Shown here one piece after another: positions 9,401 to 17,593 of a DNA stretch of 64,000 bases. Origin of the DNA: Streptomyces sp. NBC_01217. GTDB lineage: Bacteria; Actinomycetota; Actinomycetes; Streptomycetales; Streptomycetaceae. The stretch covers positions 2,666,001-2,730,000 of the forward strand of contig NZ_CP108538.1 in NCBI RefSeq assembly GCF_035994185.1. Reading direction: 5' to 3'. Numbering within the stretch: the first letter of the stretch is position 1; every line of letters begins with the position of its first letter. A model generated the notes under the pieces. That model was not told the DNA's origin, searched no databases, and saw nothing but the letters and a program-made list of their open reading frames with translations. The position numbers and the translations under genes are program-made.

Positions 9401-9821
9401 GCTGCCCTTCGACACACTGGTCGAACGGTTGCGTCCACCCCGCGAACGCGGACGCACTCCCTTGTTCCAAATCCTCTTCGCCTTCGAGGACGAGTCCGCG
9501 CTGGACCGCACGGTCGGCGACCTCCGCCTGACCGATTTCCGTTCGCTGCCCACGGGAAGCGCCAAATTCGAACTCGGCTGGGTCGTCACCCAACGCAACG
9601 GCATGCTCCAGATTGCCGCCACATACCGCGAAGACCTATTCGACACATCCACCGTGCACGGACTGCTCGAACAGTACGAGCAGCTACTCATGCACTTCCT
9701 CGCCCACCCCGACCACGCGGTCGGCTCTCCGGTGGAGCCCCTGGCCGCAACCAAGCTGCTCCTCACCGACGAATGCCGACTGAGCGACACACCCACGGCA
9801 CAGCAGACGGAGCCCTCATGA
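6453..9821 (+). CDS. NRPS, adenylation-thiolation-condensation (A-T-C) with atypical A domain
   Basis: Domains in order: A (about 25-540, A3 motif YTSGSTGAPKGV near 180), T (LGGNSLQ, Ser586) and C (about 665-1100, active motif HHLIFDG at 791-797). Starting with A-T and ending in C suits an initiation unit that hands its residue to a separately encoded acceptor. The A4 region reads SFSAALEEIF where most alpha-amino-acid domains have FDAS: the Asp (GrsA Asp235) that binds the alpha-amine is Ser. My hand-aligned code is S-A-E-E-V-G-V-A-T-K, with Glu at 239 and 278. This suggests a cationic substrate whose amino group is not in the usual alpha position, for example a beta-amino acid. GAGGAAG precedes the ATG, and the stop overlaps the next start (ATGA). 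Confidence 0.93.
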   Translation: MQQRADTLGERPGRPPEAPAVCVHDVFSAQARRNPGATAVLSSSAAGPTADHAEQLTFAELDALSNQLAHRLSNLGLRPEDRVAVCLEPSPALAVALLGIIKAGAAYVPLDSGYPAERLRYLLDDSGAKAVVADAGTVAVLPATDAPTILLDERFERLAALPSTPPASAACPDGAVCIIYTSGSTGAPKGVTITHRGLVNLARAAAAEFGLGPGDRFLQLASISFSAALEEIFPALLNGATVILAGYRRALPSVPHFLEVLERHQVTGFEITTAYWHQLVDELEEDKSFLPSSLRFVVMGGDRVRPDRVLAWRRQGVPLVHVYGPTESTATATYHHSAKVAERCDGLLPIGTAIDGATVHVLDPAMATVLPGEAGEVYVGGAALARGYLGSPAKTAERFVPDPFGQPGSRLYRTGDLARRLADGQLQFLGRTDNQIKIRGVRIEPGEVEAALRQHPQVGQAVVTLRRDPAGADSDRLMAHLVPAVELVQDEADTLPDRVRRYLSERLPAHLVPTEYLLIDALPLTAHGKIDYAVLPVVPAQRDDKAAATADPLTGAAAELADIWAAVLRIETVHGDDSFTSLGGNSLQAARVIAKVRRRYGVPVSPADLLNGATLRSFAALVDERLRTADASGPDRAGTVGSWSQRRAMVERSLAARTGGRRASPISVSQQGLWVLSRLAPDVPLYNEAWQCRLSGPLAHDIFARALTAVAEHHEALRTTFGDLAGEPVQYVSAVPAHTLRFVDVSQEPDRGESLCATEVRTPLDPVEGPVLRVLVLSHSPTEHTLVFTVHHLIFDGISKQILIDELGRLYAAFRSGAADPLPEPPCHYGDFALWQRAHLQGAELDRLLAHWRARLTESPAPSASLPTDRPVPPTARHDGARLERQLPASVQTAVARLARRQGVTPFMVLLSAFYCLLHQRTGKDDLTVGTPMANRAAPDAENIVGYVSNTVVLRTTLSGDNSFQELLTRVREVSLDAYAHQALPFDTLVERLRPPRERGRTPLFQILFAFEDESALDRTVGDLRLTDFRSLPTGSAKFELGWVVTQRNGMLQIAATYREDLFDTSTVHGLLEQYEQLLMHFLAHPDHAVGSPVEPLAATKLLLTDECRLSDTPTAQQTEPS

Positions 9822-11173
9822 CGACCGCGTCACCGCACGAGACCACGGCCCCTGCGCAGAACACGATCCGACCGGTCATCGAGCTGTGCAGGCAAGGCCC
9901 TTACTGGTGCTGGGCCGTGGCAACCACCCTGCTGCGCCTGCCGCCGATCATGGCACCGATGGCCCTGGTCCTCGCCAGCATGCACTACAACGGCGGCCCC
10001 GGCCTGGGCGGCATGCTCGTCGGCGTCTCCCTGGTGCCAAGCGTACTGTCGGCCCCGGTGTTCGGCCGGCTGCTCGACCGGCTCGGCCCCGAGGTCTGGA
10101 CGTTCAGGCTGCTGCTGTTCGGCGCCGCAGCACGTGTAGCCCTCGCACCGGCTTTCGCACTCGGCGCTCCGACCTGGCTACTGATCCTGCTCACCCTCGT
10201 CGGCCAAGTAATGACCTTCGGGACGGGTGGTGCGACCCGTGCCCTGCTGGACAGGGTCGTCCCGCAGAGGCTGATCTCGCCGGCACTCTCCATCGACTCG
10301 GTCCTGATCGAGATCGTCGTGGTCACGGCGCCGTTCCTGGTCGTACTGACCTCGCTGGCCAGTCCCGCCTATGCACTACTCGCCATGGGCCTGTCCATGG
10401 CGGCCGGCGCGGTCCTGCTCCACCCGAAGGCGCTCCTTCGGCGCAGCTCGGAAAGCGCCTCCGACCGAACCACGAGCGGTGAGGACCTGACACAGGAGGG
10501 CACGGACTCGGCGGTCACCACCCCACCGGAGCCGAACGGCGTGTGGCGCAACCCGAGGTTCCTCTTCTGGGCCCTCGTCTCCTTCTCCTTCGGACATCTG
10601 ATCGGCACGGCCGATCTGGGCGTTCTGCCCCGCGCGGTGCAACAGGGCGGTGGCACAGCGCAGGCCGCCGTACTCACCGCCGTGCTCGGCTTCGCCAGCG
10701 CGGGAGCGGGACTGCTCTACGCCTGGTACGGCCCGAGGATCAAGACGAGTGCAGTCACGCAGGCCTTCGTCCTGCTGCTGCTGATGACAGCCTCCAGTGT
10801 TGCCTTCGCCAACGCGGGGTCGTGGTGGGCCCTGGGTCTTGCGTTCGCCGTTCTCGGCCTCGGCACCGCCCCGCTGAACACGGTGATGTTCGCAGCCCCG
10901 CCCGGGATCGTCCGGGCTGAGCGGACCTCGGAAGCGTTCAGTGTCCTCGTCGCAGCCAATGGCGTAGGTATGGCGCTGGCCGGCGCACTGCTCGGCGCCA
11001 TTCCGCTGCACACCATGCTGCTCCTGGGTTCGGGGTCCGCACTGGTCACGCTGCTGGTCGGCCCGATTCTCCTCCGCCGGGGGGCGCGGACCACCCGCAT
11101 GCACCCCCCGTCCCCGAACAGCCCGGGGAGGGCCACGTCCCCCCGAAGGGCCTCATCACAGGGAGAGAAATAG
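9818..11173 (+). CDS. MFS transporter, probable product exporter
   Basis: Integral membrane protein of 451 residues with about 12 hydrophobic segments, the length of the classical drug-efflux MFS group; a charged, Ser/Thr-rich loop near residues 205-240 looks like the central cytoplasmic loop. The start is the ATG overlapping the preceding NRPS stop (ATGA). Its own stop TAG shares a base with the GTG of the following P450 gene. Embedded in the biosynthetic run, it most likely exports the peptide and may confer self-resistance; import or another substrate cannot be excluded. Confidence 0.88.
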   Translation: MTTASPHETTAPAQNTIRPVIELCRQGPYWCWAVATTLLRLPPIMAPMALVLASMHYNGGPGLGGMLVGVSLVPSVLSAPVFGRLLDRLGPEVWTFRLLLFGAAARVALAPAFALGAPTWLLILLTLVGQVMTFGTGGATRALLDRVVPQRLISPALSIDSVLIEIVVVTAPFLVVLTSLASPAYALLAMGLSMAAGAVLLHPKALLRRSSESASDRTTSGEDLTQEGTDSAVTTPPEPNGVWRNPRFLFWALVSFSFGHLIGTADLGVLPRAVQQGGGTAQAAVLTAVLGFASAGAGLLYAWYGPRIKTSAVTQAFVLLLLMTASSVAFANAGSWWALGLAFAVLGLGTAPLNTVMFAAPPGIVRAERTSEAFSVLVAANGVGMALAGALLGAIPLHTMLLLGSGSALVTLLVGPILLRRGARTTRMHPPSPNSPGRATSPRRASSQGEK

Positions 11174-12426
11174 TGGACCAGCCCATTACTTCGGTCGAGG
11201 ACCGCACCATCGCCGCCTTCGACAGCCACGATCCCGCGCTGTCGCGGAACCCCTACCCCACGTACGAGCAGCTGCGTTCGCGATGCCCTGTCACCTGGAG
11301 CCCGTCCTGGGGTGGCTTCTGGATGGCCTCCGGACACGCGGAGGTCGCGTCAGCCGGCCGGGACAAGGCGTTCTCCACCGGCCAGGTCCTTCCCGACGGA
11401 ACCCTCCAAGGCGTCACCATTCCTCCGCTGGGTCAGACCGGACGGCTCGTCCCGCTCGAACAGGACGCGCCGGAGAGCATCAAGTACCGCAGGCTGCTGG
11501 CCTCGTTCTACTCGGCCGGCCGGGTCAGGGAACGGCTGCCGGAGCTGCGTCGGCTCGCACGGGAGAGCGTCGACGCGGTCATCAGTGACGGCTCGTGCGA
11601 CATCGTGCAGGCTCTCACCCTGCGCGTGCCGGCCATTGTCACCATGCGCGACATCGGGCTGCCGGATGAGCGGTGGGCGGAGGTCGACGCGCTCCTACAC
11701 AAAGCGCTACTGGCCGCACCACACGACATGGCCGCCGCCCGGGCCCATGGACAGGAGATCACCCTGGAGATCCTTGAGCAGGTCGAGCAGCACCGTGAGG
11801 ACGGCACCGGCGGCGGACTGATCCCGCATCTGCTGGCTGCCACCGTTGACGGCCGGCCGGTTGACGACGGGGACATTTTGTCGATCCTGTATCTGCTCCT
11901 GCTCGGTATCGACCCCACGTCCACGCTGACCGCGACGGCGCTGCTCCACCTCACACAAGACCAGAAACTCAGAAAACGGCTCACCTCCGATCCGTCCCTG
12001 ATTCCGCAGGCCGCCGACGAATTTCTACGCTGGATGTCCCCTGTCCAAGGCACCAGCCGCACAGTCACCACCGACACCTCGCTCGGCGGGACCACTCTGC
12101 GCCCCGGAGAGCGGGTGTTTCTGTCCTGGGCGGCGGCGAACCGCGACCCGTCCGCCTTCGCGGAGCCCGACGCCGTCCTCATCGACCGCGAGAACCGCGA
12201 TCACCTGGCCTTCGGCGCAGGCCCGCACTACTGCCTGGGTGCCGCGCTGGTGCGCGCCATGTTCAGCGCCATGTTGGAACAGGTCCTCACCCGGATGCCC
12301 GACTACGTCGTCGCCGATCCGGATGGCATCAGCTACTTCCCCGACCTGAGTTCGGTCTACGGCGTCACCGCCCTGCCCCTCACCTACACGCCAGGTGAGC
12401 CGACCCGCATCACGGATCCGGAGTAA
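11173..12426 (+). CDS. Cytochrome P450 (2 of 2), tailoring oxidase
   Basis: P450 of 417 residues starting at a GTG that overlaps the MFS stop. It shows the I-helix stretch LLLLGIDPTSTLTAT, the ExxR-like region DEFLRWMSP and the heme loop FGAGPHYCLGAAL with Cys354. The I-helix reads GIDPTS where most P450s have AGxDTT, and this differs from the first P450 of the cluster, so the two enzymes probably act at different positions. It lies 5 bp before the C-A-T-TE NRPS gene. No ferredoxin gene is present nearby. Substrate, carrier-bound residue or finished peptide, is unknown. Confidence 0.9.
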   Translation: MDQPITSVEDRTIAAFDSHDPALSRNPYPTYEQLRSRCPVTWSPSWGGFWMASGHAEVASAGRDKAFSTGQVLPDGTLQGVTIPPLGQTGRLVPLEQDAPESIKYRRLLASFYSAGRVRERLPELRRLARESVDAVISDGSCDIVQALTLRVPAIVTMRDIGLPDERWAEVDALLHKALLAAPHDMAAARAHGQEITLEILEQVEQHREDGTGGGLIPHLLAATVDGRPVDDGDILSILYLLLLGIDPTSTLTATALLHLTQDQKLRKRLTSDPSLIPQAADEFLRWMSPVQGTSRTVTTDTSLGGTTLRPGERVFLSWAAANRDPSAFAEPDAVLIDRENRDHLAFGAGPHYCLGAALVRAMFSAMLEQVLTRMPDYVVADPDGISYFPDLSSVYGVTALPLTYTPGEPTRITDPE

Positions 12427-12431
12427 AACAG

Positions 12432-15400
12432 ATGAGCCAGCATGGCCCGTCCATGTCCCCCCTATCGCCGGAGAAACTTCGGCTGCTGAGGCGGCAGCGC
12501 GGAGCTCGCGACACCGACCCGGCCCTGTTGCGGGCAGGACTCTCCGGTGCTGCACACGTGCCGGCGTCCATGGCACAACGTGCGCTGTGGTTCCTGGACC
12601 GGGTCATGGAGCCGAGTGACCGGTCCGCCTACAATCTCGGGAAGGCGATGGTGCTGCGCGGCCCCCTCGAACCGAAGTTGTTCGAGCGTTGCCTGACGGA
12701 GATCGTCCGCAGGCACCAGGTGCTGCGGACTACCTTCACCGCCGAAGACGGCACTCCCATGCAGGTGGTCCACGACTCATGCCCGGTCCGGCTGCCGGTG
12801 CGAGACCTCAGCGCGCTCCCGCAGGCGGAGCGGGCCGCGGCGGTGCGCCTGCTCGCCGAGGAGGAGCTGTCCCGCCCGTTCGACCTGGCCCAGGACCCAC
12901 TCTTCCGCGCGCTGCTGGTGCGCTCGGCCCCGGCTGAGCACACCCTGGTCCTGGTCTTCCACCACGCGGTCTTCGACGGCTGGTCGTTCGGGATCTTTTT
13001 CGACGAACTGATCGTGCTGTACGAGGCGTTCGGGGCGGGCTGCCCCTCGCCGCTCGCCGAACCGACGTTGCAATACACCGACTACTCCGTATGGCAGCAG
13101 ACGCGGTTCGACCAAGGTGCCCTGGCAGAAGGGCTCGCCTACTGGCGACGTGCCCTGGCCGGCGCCCCTGGGCTGCTTGCCCTGCCGACGGACCGGCCCC
13201 GGCCGGCTACGGCTTCCTACACCGGTGCGCAGTTCGCCTTCATTCTGCCTCCCGAATTGACGGCCGCCGTCCGTTCACGGGCAGCCGCGGAGGGCTGCAC
13301 CCTTTACATGGTGCTGCTCGCTGCCTACCAGGTGCTGCTGGCCCGCCTGTCGGGCCAGCAGGATGTCCTGGTGGGATCCCCCATTGCCGGTCGTTCGCGC
13401 CCCGCGTTGGAAGGGCTGGTCGGATTCTTCGTCAACACCGTGGTGCTCCGCGGGGAAGTCGCGGACGAGCTCACTTTCCGGGAGTACCTGGGCCGGACCC
13501 GGCAGACGGTGCTTGAGGCATTCGAACACCAGGACGTGCCCTTCGAGCTTGTCGTCGAGGAGCTCAAGCCGGAGCGGACTCTGAGCCACAACCCGCTGTT
13601 CCAGGCTGTGTTCACCCTCCAGAACACCGCCGCCGAGAGCTCTGTGCAGCTTCCCGGCATCGAGGTCGCCCCCTGCGCGGTGACCACCCGCGACGCCAAG
13701 TTCGACCTGGTCCTGGACGTTGTGGAGGACGGCGACACGCTGCGGTGCGAGATCGGCTACCGCACCGACATGTTCGATCCGGAGACCGTGGAGCGGTTGA
13801 GTCACCGCTATGCGCAGCTCCTCGCACAGGTCCTCGCTGACCCGGAGCGGGCTTTGGGAAACGTGGACCTGCTACTGCCCGGGGAGGTGTCGGAGCTGAT
13901 GCGGTACGGCCGGGGACCGGCCGTACCGGGCGCGCCCGCCACGCTGCACGGCCTGATCGAGGAGCAGGTGCACCGGACACCGGACGCCCCAGCCGTGCTC
14001 TGCGACGGCATCGAGACGACCTATGCGGAACTGAACACCCGGGCGGAGCGGCTGGCCCGGTTCCTCCGAGCACGCGGCGTCGGACCCGAACGCGTAGTTG
14101 CCGTGCAGCTGCCCCGCTCGGTAGACGCCGTCATCGCCTTCCTGGCGGTACTCAAGGCCGGCGGCGCGTACCTGCCGCTGGACCCCTCCCACCCGGCACA
14201 ACGCATTGCGTTCATGCTGCAGGATGCCCAGCCCGTCTGCGTGCTCACCGACCGCGACCTGGCAACGGCGGACGACCTGTGCGAGCCGGAGGTGCCATCG
14301 GCCGAGGCCGCCATCGCGCACCCGGCGTACGTTCTCTACACTTCCGGCTCCACGGGGCAGCCCAAGGGTGTCGTCGTCCCGCACTCGGCTGCCGTCAATC
14401 TGGTGCGCTGGACCGTGTCCGAGTTCGGGGAAGACCAGTTGTCGCGGGTACTGTGCGCCGCCTCATTCTCCTTCGACGCCTCGGTCTTCGAGCTATTCGC
14501 TCCCCTGGCCTGCGGCGGCCGCGTGGAGATCGTGCGGGATGTCCTCGCGCTTGCCGAACGCGACCCGCAGGCCGGGGGAACGACGCTGATCAGCGGGGCG
14601 CCGTCGGCAATGACGGTACTCGCAGCACAGCGCCGGCTGCCGGCCGGCACCACCACCGTGGTGAACATCGGCGAGGCCCTTCCAGGAGCGCTGATCGAGG
14701 AGGTTCTCCAAGTCCTGCCGAAAGCACGGGTCTTCAACGGCTACGGGCCCACCGAGACCACGGTGTGGGCAGCACACTGGTCCACCGACGCCCCCGTGAG
14801 CGGGCTCCCGCCAATCGGTCAGCCGGTGGGCGGAGACCGCCTCTACGTCCTGGACCCCGGCCTCGACCAGGTGCCGACCGGAGTAGCGGGAGAGCTCCAC
14901 GTGGCGGGCGCAGGACTGGCACGTGGCTATTTGAACCGCCCAGAGCTCACCGCCGAACGTTTCCTCCCGGACCCGTACGCCGGTCCGGGCGAACGGATGT
15001 ACCGAACTGGCGACCTGGCCCGCTGGCGGTCGGACGGCCTGCTCGAATACCTCGGCCGCACCGACCATCAGGTGAAGATCCGGGGATACCGCGTCGAGCT
15101 CGGAGAGGTCGAGGGGACGCTGCGCAGCCACCCGGCGATACGGCAGGCCGCGGTCCTCGCACGTGGGGACGTACCCGGGGAACTCCAGCTGGTGGCCTAT
15201 ATCGTCCCCGGCACCCCGGCCGGGCCTCCGCCCGTGTCCGAGCTGCGCGGCTGGCTCAGCCGGACACTGCCCGCGTACATGGTGCCGGCCGCCTTCGTGA
15301 CACTGGCCGAGCTGCCCCTCACCGATAATGGGAAGCTCGACCGTGCGAGGCTGCCTGCGCCGACGGCCGACCGGCCGGCGAGGAAGACCGCCGAACGGCC

Positions 15401-16472
15401 AAGCACCCCGCACGAGCGGCAGGTCGCGGACGTCTGGGCAGAGATCCTGCACCGGGACGACATCGGCCTGCACGACAATTTCTTCGACCTCGGCGGCAAC
15501 TCCCTGGCAGCCATGCGGATGGTGGCCCGCATCGAGCAGGCGGGCGGCCGGGCCATCCGGCCCGCCTCCGTCTTCCAGGCACCCACGGTCGAGCAACTGG
15601 CCGCTCTGCTGAGTGAAGAGGACAAGGGCGCCACAGGCAGCGCTTCACCTCTCGTGACGTTGTGCGGCAGCGGTGCGGGGGCTCCCGTCTTCCTCGTCCA
15701 CCCCCTGGGCGGCAACATCCTGTGCTACGCCGGGCTGGGCGACGAACTGGGTCCGGACCGGCCCGTCCACGGTCTGGTCGCACGTGGTCTCAGCCACGAC
15801 GAAGTGCCACGCGAGCGCGTCGAGGCCATGGCAGCCGCCTACCTGGCCGCGCTGCCGAAAGCCGCGACCGACCGTCATTTCCTCCTCGCGGGATGGTCGA
15901 TGGGTGGTGTCGTCGCCCTGGAGATGGCCCGGCAGTTCCTCCAGTCGACGGGTCGGCCCCTCCCGGTGGTGATGATGGACAGCTACCCGCCGCAGCCAAC
16001 GGCCCACCTCCATGGCAGCACCGGCAGCCGGCAGGACGAGGTCGCGCTGCTGGCCGACTTCGCCGCGGACTGGGGACGCAGCCTCGACCTCGACCTTTCA
16101 CATACCGACCTTGCGGAGATCGGGGTGCGCGCCGGCCTGGAGTGGTTGCTGGCACGTGCCAAAGCCGCCGGTGTGCTCTCACCCGACGACGACCTGGTCC
16201 TCCTGCACCGCCTGTTCCGAACCCACGCGGCGCATGCCGTCGCGCTGGACCACTACCGGCCCGCCACCCCCTACCCGGGACCGGTCACCTTGCTCTCCGC
16301 ACGCTCCGGGCGGGTGGGCGACGCCGTGGATCACGGTTGGTCCCGGCTGGTGACCGGGCCACTCGGCGTCGTGGAGGTGCCAGGAGACCACTACAGCATC
16401 CTGCGCGAACCCCAACTCCCCGACACTGCCGCAGTCCTGCGGGCACAACTGAAGGCGAGCGACCCCTCATGA
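12432..16472 (+). CDS. NRPS termination module, C-A-T-TE
   Basis: Adds one residue and releases the chain. Order: C (about 35-470, HHAVFDG at 177-183), A (about 490-1000, YTSGSTGQPKG near 636), T (LGGNSLAAM, Ser1024) and thioesterase (about 1070-1346, GWSMGG with Ser1156; His1320 in GDHYS). The A4 sequence FDASVFELF keeps the alpha-amine Asp; my hand-read code is D-A-F-S-V-I-G-V-W-K, suggesting a hydrophobic or small residue, with low confidence because the loop around position 278 (ISGAPSAM) aligns ambiguously. The only integrated TE in the window, it should act last, although a C-A-T gene lies downstream, so gene order is not assembly order. The stop overlaps the next gene (ATGA). Confidence 0.94.
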   Translation: MSQHGPSMSPLSPEKLRLLRRQRGARDTDPALLRAGLSGAAHVPASMAQRALWFLDRVMEPSDRSAYNLGKAMVLRGPLEPKLFERCLTEIVRRHQVLRTTFTAEDGTPMQVVHDSCPVRLPVRDLSALPQAERAAAVRLLAEEELSRPFDLAQDPLFRALLVRSAPAEHTLVLVFHHAVFDGWSFGIFFDELIVLYEAFGAGCPSPLAEPTLQYTDYSVWQQTRFDQGALAEGLAYWRRALAGAPGLLALPTDRPRPATASYTGAQFAFILPPELTAAVRSRAAAEGCTLYMVLLAAYQVLLARLSGQQDVLVGSPIAGRSRPALEGLVGFFVNTVVLRGEVADELTFREYLGRTRQTVLEAFEHQDVPFELVVEELKPERTLSHNPLFQAVFTLQNTAAESSVQLPGIEVAPCAVTTRDAKFDLVLDVVEDGDTLRCEIGYRTDMFDPETVERLSHRYAQLLAQVLADPERALGNVDLLLPGEVSELMRYGRGPAVPGAPATLHGLIEEQVHRTPDAPAVLCDGIETTYAELNTRAERLARFLRARGVGPERVVAVQLPRSVDAVIAFLAVLKAGGAYLPLDPSHPAQRIAFMLQDAQPVCVLTDRDLATADDLCEPEVPSAEAAIAHPAYVLYTSGSTGQPKGVVVPHSAAVNLVRWTVSEFGEDQLSRVLCAASFSFDASVFELFAPLACGGRVEIVRDVLALAERDPQAGGTTLISGAPSAMTVLAAQRRLPAGTTTVVNIGEALPGALIEEVLQVLPKARVFNGYGPTETTVWAAHWSTDAPVSGLPPIGQPVGGDRLYVLDPGLDQVPTGVAGELHVAGAGLARGYLNRPELTAERFLPDPYAGPGERMYRTGDLARWRSDGLLEYLGRTDHQVKIRGYRVELGEVEGTLRSHPAIRQAAVLARGDVPGELQLVAYIVPGTPAGPPPVSELRGWLSRTLPAYMVPAAFVTLAELPLTDNGKLDRARLPAPTADRPARKTAERPSTPHERQVADVWAEILHRDDIGLHDNFFDLGGNSLAAMRMVARIEQAGGRAIRPASVFQAPTVEQLAALLSEEDKGATGSASPLVTLCGSGAGAPVFLVHPLGGNILCYAGLGDELGPDRPVHGLVARGLSHDEVPRERVEAMAAAYLAALPKAATDRHFLLAGWSMGGVVALEMARQFLQSTGRPLPVVMMDSYPPQPTAHLHGSTGSRQDEVALLADFAADWGRSLDLDLSHTDLAEIGVRAGLEWLLARAKAAGVLSPDDDLVLLHRLFRTHAAHAVALDHYRPATPYPGPVTLLSARSGRVGDAVDHGWSRLVTGPLGVVEVPGDHYSILREPQLPDTAAVLRAQLKASDPS

Positions 16473-17593
16473 GGCTTCCACACGCGCCACTCGAAGACTG
16501 GATGCGCGACTTCTACTTCGACACGAAGATCGATCTGGGCAGCAGCGGCGTTCAACCGTGGAGTCTGTCGGAGCTCCGCCGACTGCTGGGCATCCACCCC
16601 GCAGAACTGGACGCGCTCACCTTTGACGACAGCGAATCGTACGGGGGCCGTGAGCTGCGCGAGGCGTTGGCGGTCCGGTTCGGCGTCGGCGACACGGACC
16701 GCATCATGGCCACTCACGGATCCACCGAAGCAATCTTCGTAGCCATGAACGCCCTGCTCACGTCCGGCGACGAGGTCGTGGTCGTGGACCCTGCCTATCA
16801 TTCGCTGCGCTCAGTCGCCGAGGCCATCGGCTGTCGGCTCAAGCGCTGGCAGCTCCGTCCGGAGGACGGCTTCCGGCCCAGCCTGGACAACCTGCGCCCA
16901 CTGCTCACCAGCCGCACCCGCATGGTGGTCGTCAACTTCCCCCACAATCCGACCGGCGCGACCCTCACCCGCGACCAGTTCGACGAATTTCTCGACCTGG
17001 TTGCCGACCACGGTGCCTATCTCCTCTGGGACGGCGCCTTCACCGAGTTGGTCTACGAGACGCCGCCGTTGCCCGACCCTGCACTGCGTTACGAACGGTG
17101 CGTGTCGATCGGCACAATGTCCAAGGCCTACGGGCTGCCCGGGACACGTATCGGCTGGTGCTTCGCCGCACCGGAGATCCTGGAGACATTTGTTCCGCTG
17201 CGCGACGCCATCAGCATCTGCCTGTCCCCGCTGACCGAGTTCTTCGCCGCCCGAGCCGTCTCACAGGCCGACCGGATCCTTGACGTGCGGAAGGCCCAGG
17301 CAGCCCGCAACCGACAACAACTGGCCGACTGGGTCCAGCGCGATTCCGACCTGGTGTCATGGACCCAGCCCGCCGGCGGCTGCACGGCCTTCCCCGCCTT
17401 CGCCGGCATCGAGGACACCGAGGACCTCTGCCGCGAGCTGGGCATCCACCACGACGTCCTGCTCGTTCCGGGATCCGGCTTCGGCCATCCCGATCGGGTG
17501 CGCCTGGGGTTCGGCGGCGACGAGGTCACATTCGTGGAGGGACTGGAGCGGTTGCGTCTGGTGCTGCGAGCACGCCGAGGTGCCTGGTCATGA
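16469..17593 (+). CDS. PLP-dependent enzyme, capreomycidine synthase (VioD) family
   Basis: Fold-type I aminotransferase-like protein of 374 residues. Its N-terminus (APLEDWMRDFYFDTKIDL, then SSGVQPWSLSEL) and blocks such as VVNFPHNPTGA, LLWDGAFTELV and TMSKAYGLPGTRIGWC closely follow VioD of viomycin and its streptothricin counterpart as I remember them. Lys219 in the SKAYG motif is the expected Schiff-base lysine. VioD removes the 3-hydroxyl of (3S)-3-hydroxyarginine and closes the guanidine onto C3, giving capreomycidine; the same reaction is inferred here. Sitting between two NRPS genes, with ATGA overlaps on both sides, it should supply a dedicated building block. A generic aminotransferase role is the main alternative. 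Confidence 0.85.
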   Translation: MRLPHAPLEDWMRDFYFDTKIDLGSSGVQPWSLSELRRLLGIHPAELDALTFDDSESYGGRELREALAVRFGVGDTDRIMATHGSTEAIFVAMNALLTSGDEVVVVDPAYHSLRSVAEAIGCRLKRWQLRPEDGFRPSLDNLRPLLTSRTRMVVVNFPHNPTGATLTRDQFDEFLDLVADHGAYLLWDGAFTELVYETPPLPDPALRYERCVSIGTMSKAYGLPGTRIGWCFAAPEILETFVPLRDAISICLSPLTEFFAARAVSQADRILDVRKAQAARNRQQLADWVQRDSDLVSWTQPAGGCTAFPAFAGIEDTEDLCRELGIHHDVLLVPGSGFGHPDRVRLGFGGDEVTFVEGLERLRLVLRARRGAWS